A DNA stretch of 8,905 bases from Bacteroidia bacterium (lineage in GTDB: Bacteria; Bacteroidota; Bacteroidia; Bacteroidales; P3), in assembly GCA_025999775.1 (NCBI GenBank), contig BNXT01000037.1:1-8905 (forward strand). Direction: 5' to 3'. A program made the position numbers and the translations under genes. Below the pieces are notes generated by a model, which searched no databases, was not told where the DNA came from, and was given only the letters and a program-made list of their open reading frames with translations. Below, piece after piece: positions 6,055-8,905 of this stretch. Within the stretch, counting starts at the first letter, position 1. Every line of letters begins with the position of its first letter.

Positions 6055-6855
6055 ATGTATCCTGCTCTGTTATCAACCGATAGTAAATGTTTTTTCTTAA
6101 TCGCCGGTCCTTGTGTGATTGAAGATGAGGTGATGCCGTTTAGGATCGCCGAACATATTGCTACCTTATGCCAAAAAATGGCAATACCATACATTTTTAA
6201 AGCCTCCTACCGTAAAGCAAATCGCTCACGTGGAGATTCATTTACGGGCATTGGCGATGAAAAAGGGTTGACCATATTATCGCAGATAGCTAACGATTAT
6301 CATATTCCGGTATTGACCGATGTGCATAGCGCCGAAGAAGCGCTTATCGCTGCTAAGTATGTGGATGTGCTGCAAATACCGGCGTTCCTATGCCGACAAA
6401 CCGATTTATTGGAAGCCGCAGGACAAACCGGTAAATGCGTGAATATCAAAAAAGGACAATTTGTATCGGCACAATCAATGGGCTTTGCAGTGGATAAAGT
6501 GCGACACACCGGCAATAACAACGTGATGCTTACCGAACGTGGTAGCTTCTTCGGCTATCAGGATTTAGTTGTGGATTTCCGATCTATTCCGGTTATGCAA
6601 CAATTTGCCACACCGGTGATCATGGATGCTACCCATTCGTTGCAACAACCGAATCAAGGCGCAGGCGTAACCGGAGGACATCCGGAAATGATTGAAACCA
6701 TAGCCAAAGCAGCTATCGCCGTGGGGGTTGACGGACTGTTTTTAGAAACACATCCTAACCCGCAAACAGCTAAATCAGATGGCGCTAATATGCTGGAACT
6801 CAATTTGTTGGAAGATTTACTCACGAAACTTATACGTATTCGAGAAAGTTTGTAA
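6055..6855 (+). CDS. kdsA: 3-deoxy-8-phosphooctulonate (KDO-8-P) synthase, metal-dependent class
   Basis: This cytosolic TIM-barrel aldolase condenses PEP with D-arabinose-5-phosphate to KDO-8-phosphate and Pi, the first committed step to KDO for the lipopolysaccharide inner core. At 266 residues it has the normal length. Motifs: IAGPCVIE (16-23), FKASYRKANRSRGDSFTGIG (48-67), TDVHS (88-92), QIPAFLCRQTDLL (107-119), VNIKKGQF (129-136), ERGSFFGY (161-168), DATHSLQQP (191-199), and ETHPNPQTAKSDGAN (231-245). Cys20 stands where the metal-independent E. coli enzyme has Asn, and His194, Glu231 and Asp242 complete the expected metal site, so this belongs to the metal-dependent (Aquifex-like) class. 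The GxG/KANRS signature separates it from DAHP synthase. The ATG follows the upstream stop by 2 bp with no Shine-Dalgarno sequence, suggesting translational coupling. The next gene starts 15 bp downstream. Confidence 0.97.
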   Translation: MYPALLSTDSKCFFLIAGPCVIEDEVMPFRIAEHIATLCQKMAIPYIFKASYRKANRSRGDSFTGIGDEKGLTILSQIANDYHIPVLTDVHSAEEALIAAKYVDVLQIPAFLCRQTDLLEAAGQTGKCVNIKKGQFVSAQSMGFAVDKVRHTGNNNVMLTERGSFFGYQDLVVDFRSIPVMQQFATPVIMDATHSLQQPNQGAGVTGGHPEMIETIAKAAIAVGVDGLFLETHPNPQTAKSDGANMLELNLLEDLLTKLIRIRESL

Positions 6856-6870
6856 CCATATTTATAGTTT

Positions 6871-7995
6871 ATGAAAAAAATAGTTTGTTTATGTAGTTTA
6901 CTTAGTCTGGTTTATATTTGTAATGCCGTGTCATACATTGTACAACCGGTTACTAAATTGAGTCAAAGTAAGAGTGTCGGCGAAGGACTGTATTATGCGC
7001 TGCCACAACAGGTATTGAGATTTAGAATTATTGTGAAGAGAACGGACTATATCAAAGGTCTTTATATGGACTATGCACGACCGTTACTGGGTGCTAACAA
7101 TGTCATCCATAGAGATTCTGTTTCCTATAGTATCGCAAACATTGAAATGATTACCGAAAGCCGAATAGATCCGTCGCAAATATACTATATACAGCCTAAA
7201 GGAGATGCTATTTCGATAACGTATGCTGAAACAAAATTTCCTCTCATCCAATCCATCACAGTGGGTATGCCGGAAGACCCGAAAAAGCGAAGTAATCAAG
7301 CGGAACCCGCCATAGATGTGATGACAGATAACCCAGTATCGGATTTTTCAACGATACCCTACACCAATATTCGCAATGCTTTTAATGGCAGCCTTATTAT
7401 GAATAACACGACGATGTTTACTGCTGCTACTGACCTTGTCTCTCGACTTGTAAAAGTACGTGAAGAACGCCAAAGATTGTTAGGTAGTTTTTATGAAATA
7501 GCTTATAGTGCGGAAACTTTTGACCTGTTGAAAAAGAGCTTTGATGAGACGGAACATGATATTATGGCGTTGTTTAGTGGTTATACCAACACTACTTACG
7601 AAACGTATTATTTGGAGTATCTGCCTCAAAAGCGTACGATAGCAACGCCTCAACGCGGCAGTATTAAACGACTTGCAGATACGGTTTTTGCGGCGTTCTC
7701 GGAAGTGAAAGGGTATTCTACGGTCAATATGGATGAAGATACGCCGGTACTGCGATTGCAGATTTTACCGGAAGAATCTTTGGATAAAGCTTTTATCACT
7801 TCGACAGTAGAACAGAAGGGGTTTGTGTATTGCATACCGTCTTATGCTACAGTACAACTTATGCTATCCGGCGGAGTGGTGTTTTCTGAACGTGTACAAT
7901 TAAGTCAATTAGGTGTGGTTCGGACGTTACCGACGATGTTTGGACGTTTTGTATTTTCCCCGCACTACGGCACATTGATAAAAGTGGACAAATAG
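6871..7995 (+). CDS. Exported DUF4831-family protein
   Basis: This 374-residue protein begins with a signal peptide: a KK pair, a hydrophobic core (LCSLLSLVYI) and a likely cleavage after CNA at residue 19. The residue before Cys17 is Ile, not a small residue, so it does not look like a lipoprotein. The mature part starts with the stretch typical of DUF4831: GEGLYYALPQQVLRFRIIVK (about 37-56), then Y-DYARPLLG and a later YYIQPKGDAISI. No enzymatic motif is visible and the family has no assigned function; I expect a periplasmic or outer-membrane-associated location. It is third in the operon, 15 bp after kdsA, which suggests an envelope role alongside KDO/LPS synthesis, but this is inference only. 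It ends about 8 bp before the 3' end of the convergent rnpB gene. Confidence 0.85.
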   Translation: MKKIVCLCSLLSLVYICNAVSYIVQPVTKLSQSKSVGEGLYYALPQQVLRFRIIVKRTDYIKGLYMDYARPLLGANNVIHRDSVSYSIANIEMITESRIDPSQIYYIQPKGDAISITYAETKFPLIQSITVGMPEDPKKRSNQAEPAIDVMTDNPVSDFSTIPYTNIRNAFNGSLIMNNTTMFTAATDLVSRLVKVREERQRLLGSFYEIAYSAETFDLLKKSFDETEHDIMALFSGYTNTTYETYYLEYLPQKRTIATPQRGSIKRLADTVFAAFSEVKGYSTVNMDEDTPVLRLQILPEESLDKAFITSTVEQKGFVYCIPSYATVQLMLSGGVVFSERVQLSQLGVVRTLPTMFGRFVFSPHYGTLIKVDK

Positions 7996-8005
7996 TAAAA
8001 ATAAA
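7996..8005 (-). terminator. Possible rnpB 3' end, U-rich tract
   Basis: On the minus strand the closing P1 strand (ACGAGA, 8015-8010) is followed by ACGC and then UUUAUUUUU. P1 plus this tract could act as an intrinsic-like 3' end, which would lie within 10 bp of the convergent DUF4831 stop. No separate GC-rich stem is present, so processing instead of termination is also possible. Confidence 0.35.
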
Positions 8006-8373
8006 GCGTTCTCGTAAGCCGGATTCTGTTTTTAGTTTGTCATTTATCTACGTGGATGATTGCTCATACACTCTATCGATCTACCCCCCGTCATTGGTCT
8101 AAACCTCCCTTAGCATACGGTATATTTGATCTTTCAACCCATGAGGTTTACCCCGATAGTCTGTCGCCAAACTATCGTGGGAGCTTTTACCTCCCATTTG
8201 CACCCTTACCCCATCGAAATGAGGCGGTTATTTTCTGTGGCACGGCTGTCCTTTGCTTGCGCAAAAGCCTTCCTGTTAGGAAGCATGGCGGCTTAGTGTT
8301 GCCCGGACTTTCCTCTCCATTTGTTACCTTTTCGCAGGCAAATGCGTCGTCTTCGTGGGAAAAAGCACGAGAT
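8003..8373 (-). ncRNA. rnpB: RNase P RNA, bacterial type A-like
   Basis: This is the catalytic RNA of ribonuclease P, which removes 5' leaders from tRNA precursors. Read on the minus strand it carries the universal core: GAGGAAAGUCCGGGC (P4 5' strand, 8315-8301), CCACAGAAA (8240-8232), the GGUAAGGGUGCAAAUGGGAG region leading into a GGGAGGUAAAAGCUCCC hairpin (within 8210-8178), and ACAGAAUCCGGCUUA (P4 3' strand, 8029-8015). UCUCGU (8372-8367) pairs perfectly with ACGAGA (8015-8010) as a plausible P1, fixing the ends to within a few bases. A CAUUUGCC/GGUAACAAAUG hairpin precedes P4, as expected for P3. The length (about 370 nt) is normal. It has its own promoter and converges on the operon. The exact 5' and 3' ends are estimated. 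Confidence 0.96.
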
Positions 8374-8376
8374 AGT

Positions 8377-8386
8377 GCAAATGCTA
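8377..8386 (-). promoter_or_regulatory. Candidate rnpB promoter, -7 box TAGCATTTGC
   Basis: On the minus strand TAGCATTTGC resembles the TAnnTTTG box with one extra base. It would start transcription close to 8370-8373, where the inferred P1 helix begins. A TTG at 8406-8404, 17 nt upstream, may serve as -33. The fit to the RNA end is the main support. Confidence 0.45.
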
Positions 8387-8486
8387 TGTTTTTCAAAATT
8401 GAGCAAGAAAAACGATATGTAGATGAATTACGTGTAGCTGATTTGAACTATTTGCCAATAGGGCTTTCTAAAACTATCGCCCCGAT

Positions 8487-8506
8487 CCCTGAGCGTAGTT
8501 GAAGGG
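8487..8506 (+). repeat. GAGCGTAG-loop hairpin, copy 2
   Basis: CCCT (8487-8490) and AGGG (8503-8506) close a 12-nt loop, GAGCGTAGTTGA. The loop differs from copy 1 by one base, while the stem is shorter and of different sequence. Confidence 0.6.
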
Positions 8507-8516
8507 CAGCGGCAGT

Positions 8517-8553
8517 CAATTGTCTGAACCATGATTCGTAGGATTAAAGGATT
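8517..8553 (-). repeat. AATCCT / TTCAGACAA element, right inverted copy
   Basis: Read on the minus strand this is AATCCTTTAATCCT (8553-8540), AC, then 21 nt (8537-8517) ending in GGTTCAGACAATTG. It matches the left copy at 14 of 14 and 20 of 21 positions in the two blocks. It is shorter, having one of the three left units. Both copies point inward towards the operon and rnpB. Confidence 0.75.
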
Positions 8554-8643
8554 AACAGGATAATACAGAATTGAGTGTGGAGTGTGGAGTGACACACAGG
8601 AATTGAAAATCCCCCCACATTCATTGTTAATTGTTCATTATTC

Positions 8644-8669
8644 ATATCACTTCGCTACGCTCGTGATAT
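8644..8669 (-). repeat. GAGCGTAG-loop hairpin, copy 3 (inverted)
   Basis: ATATCAC (8644-8650) and GTGATAT (8663-8669) form a perfect 7-bp stem. On the minus strand the 12-nt loop reads GAGCGTAGCGAA, sharing GAGCGTAG with copies 1 and 2. The stem is AT-rich and unrelated to the other stems. It is embedded between two heptamer tracts. Confidence 0.7.
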
Positions 8670-8673
8670 TAAC

Positions 8674-8767
8674 AATTGAGAATTGAGAATTGAGAATTGA
8701 GAGTAGAGAATTGAGAGTAGAGAATTGAGAGTGGAGAATTGAGAAATGTAGAAATGTAGAAATTGAG
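8674..8767 (+). repeat. Heptamer array AATTGAG with AGTAGAG/AGTGGAG variants
   Basis: Four AATTGAG units (8674-8701) are followed by an alternating pattern: AGTAGAG, AATTGAG, AGTAGAG, AATTGAG, AGTGGAG, AATTGAG (to 8743). The last three units have 8 nt (AAATGTAG twice, AAATTGAG). The alternation suggests duplication of a 14-nt double unit. AGTGGAG links this array to the TGGAGCG array on the left. Confidence 0.9.
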
Positions 8768-8779
8768 ACACGCCACATA

Positions 8780-8905
8780 TTGTTCATTGTTCATTGTTCA
8801 TTGTTCATTGTTCATTGTTCATTGTTCATTGTTCATTGTTCATTGTTCATTGTTCATTGTTCATTGTTCATTGTTCATTGTTCATTGTTCATTGTTCATT
8901 GTTCA
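8780..8905 (+). repeat. Heptamer array TTGTTCA, 18 or more perfect copies
   Basis: Eighteen identical TTGTTCA units run without spacer or mismatch to the end of the window, so the true length is unknown. The unit is the reverse complement of TGAACAA in the left array; two isolated copies sit at 2464-2477. The perfect identity implies recent expansion or homogenisation. A contig end inside such an array would also be expected from an assembly break. Confidence 0.95.

Larger units (their letters stand above)
8375..8905. other. Noncoding repeat island downstream (right side)
   Basis: I see no gene in this stretch. From left to right it holds the rnpB promoter, about 100 bp of unremarkable AT-rich sequence, a GAGCGTAG-loop hairpin, an inverted copy of the AATCCT/TTCAGACAA element, two to three AGTGTGG units (8574-8590), a few TTGTTCA-like heptamers (8620-8647), a second GAGCGTAG-loop hairpin, an AATTGAG-type array and the terminal TTGTTCA array. 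The families are those of the left island. Confidence 0.8.

Noticed and set aside
6871..6930. Lipoprotein signal in the DUF4831 protein
   Set aside because: The residues before Cys17 (VYI) do not fit a lipobox, which needs a small residue at -1; an ordinary signal peptidase I site after CNA fits better.
8056..8502. A 148-codon plus-strand open frame
   Set aside because: It is antisense to the RNase P RNA over most of its length; all conserved rnpB motifs are on the minus strand, and the predicted peptide resembles no protein family.

Overview
The window looks like a chromosomal segment of a member of the Bacteroidota, probably Bacteroidales-like. The evidence is a type IX secretion (Por) C-terminal sorting domain, MBG/YDG-type adhesin repeats, a DUF4831-family protein, Bacteroidota-type -7 promoter boxes (TAnnTTTG) and an almost complete lack of Shine-Dalgarno sequences. 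The dense intergenic clutter of 7-nt tandem repeats and small mobile hairpins also fits this phylum.

Layout. (1) 82-1761, minus strand: the C-terminal 559 residues of a secreted YDG/MBG/cadherin-like repeat protein ending in a T9SS sorting domain; its N-terminus and signal peptide are missing. (2) 1697-2092, plus strand: the C-terminal OmpA-like peptidoglycan-binding domain of another envelope protein, also without its N-terminus. The two 5'-truncated genes meet head to head and overlap at a 7+7 bp palindrome (1747-1762), so this is a rearrangement scar or an assembly chimera. (3) 2093-2626: a noncoding repeat island with two heptamer arrays, one GAGCGTAG-loop hairpin, three copies of a two-hairpin REP-like element and an AATCCT/TTCAGACAA repeat cluster, followed by a clear -7 promoter. 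(4) 2627-7995: a compact plus-strand operon of three genes: a 1141-residue protein that I assign tentatively to the PPi-type phosphoenolpyruvate carboxykinase family, kdsA (KDO-8-phosphate synthase, metal-dependent class) and an exported DUF4831 protein. (5) about 8003-8373, minus strand: the RNase P RNA gene rnpB, converging on the operon; a 148-codon plus-strand ORF here is only its antisense shadow. (6) 8375-8905: a second repeat island built from the same repeat families as the first, largely in the opposite orientation, ending in at least 18 TTGTTCA units that run off the window.

How the genes may work together. KdsA condenses PEP with arabinose-5-phosphate to start KDO synthesis for lipopolysaccharide. 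If the upstream gene really is a PPi-dependent PEPCK, the operon would place a PEP-forming enzyme directly ahead of a PEP-consuming one, with a 2-bp gap suggesting translational coupling. The exported DUF4831 protein fits an envelope theme, but its function is unknown. I found no defence system, CRISPR array, transposase or tRNA. The most unusual content is the set of covarying hairpins and heptamer arrays that flank the operon plus rnpB in inverted orientation.
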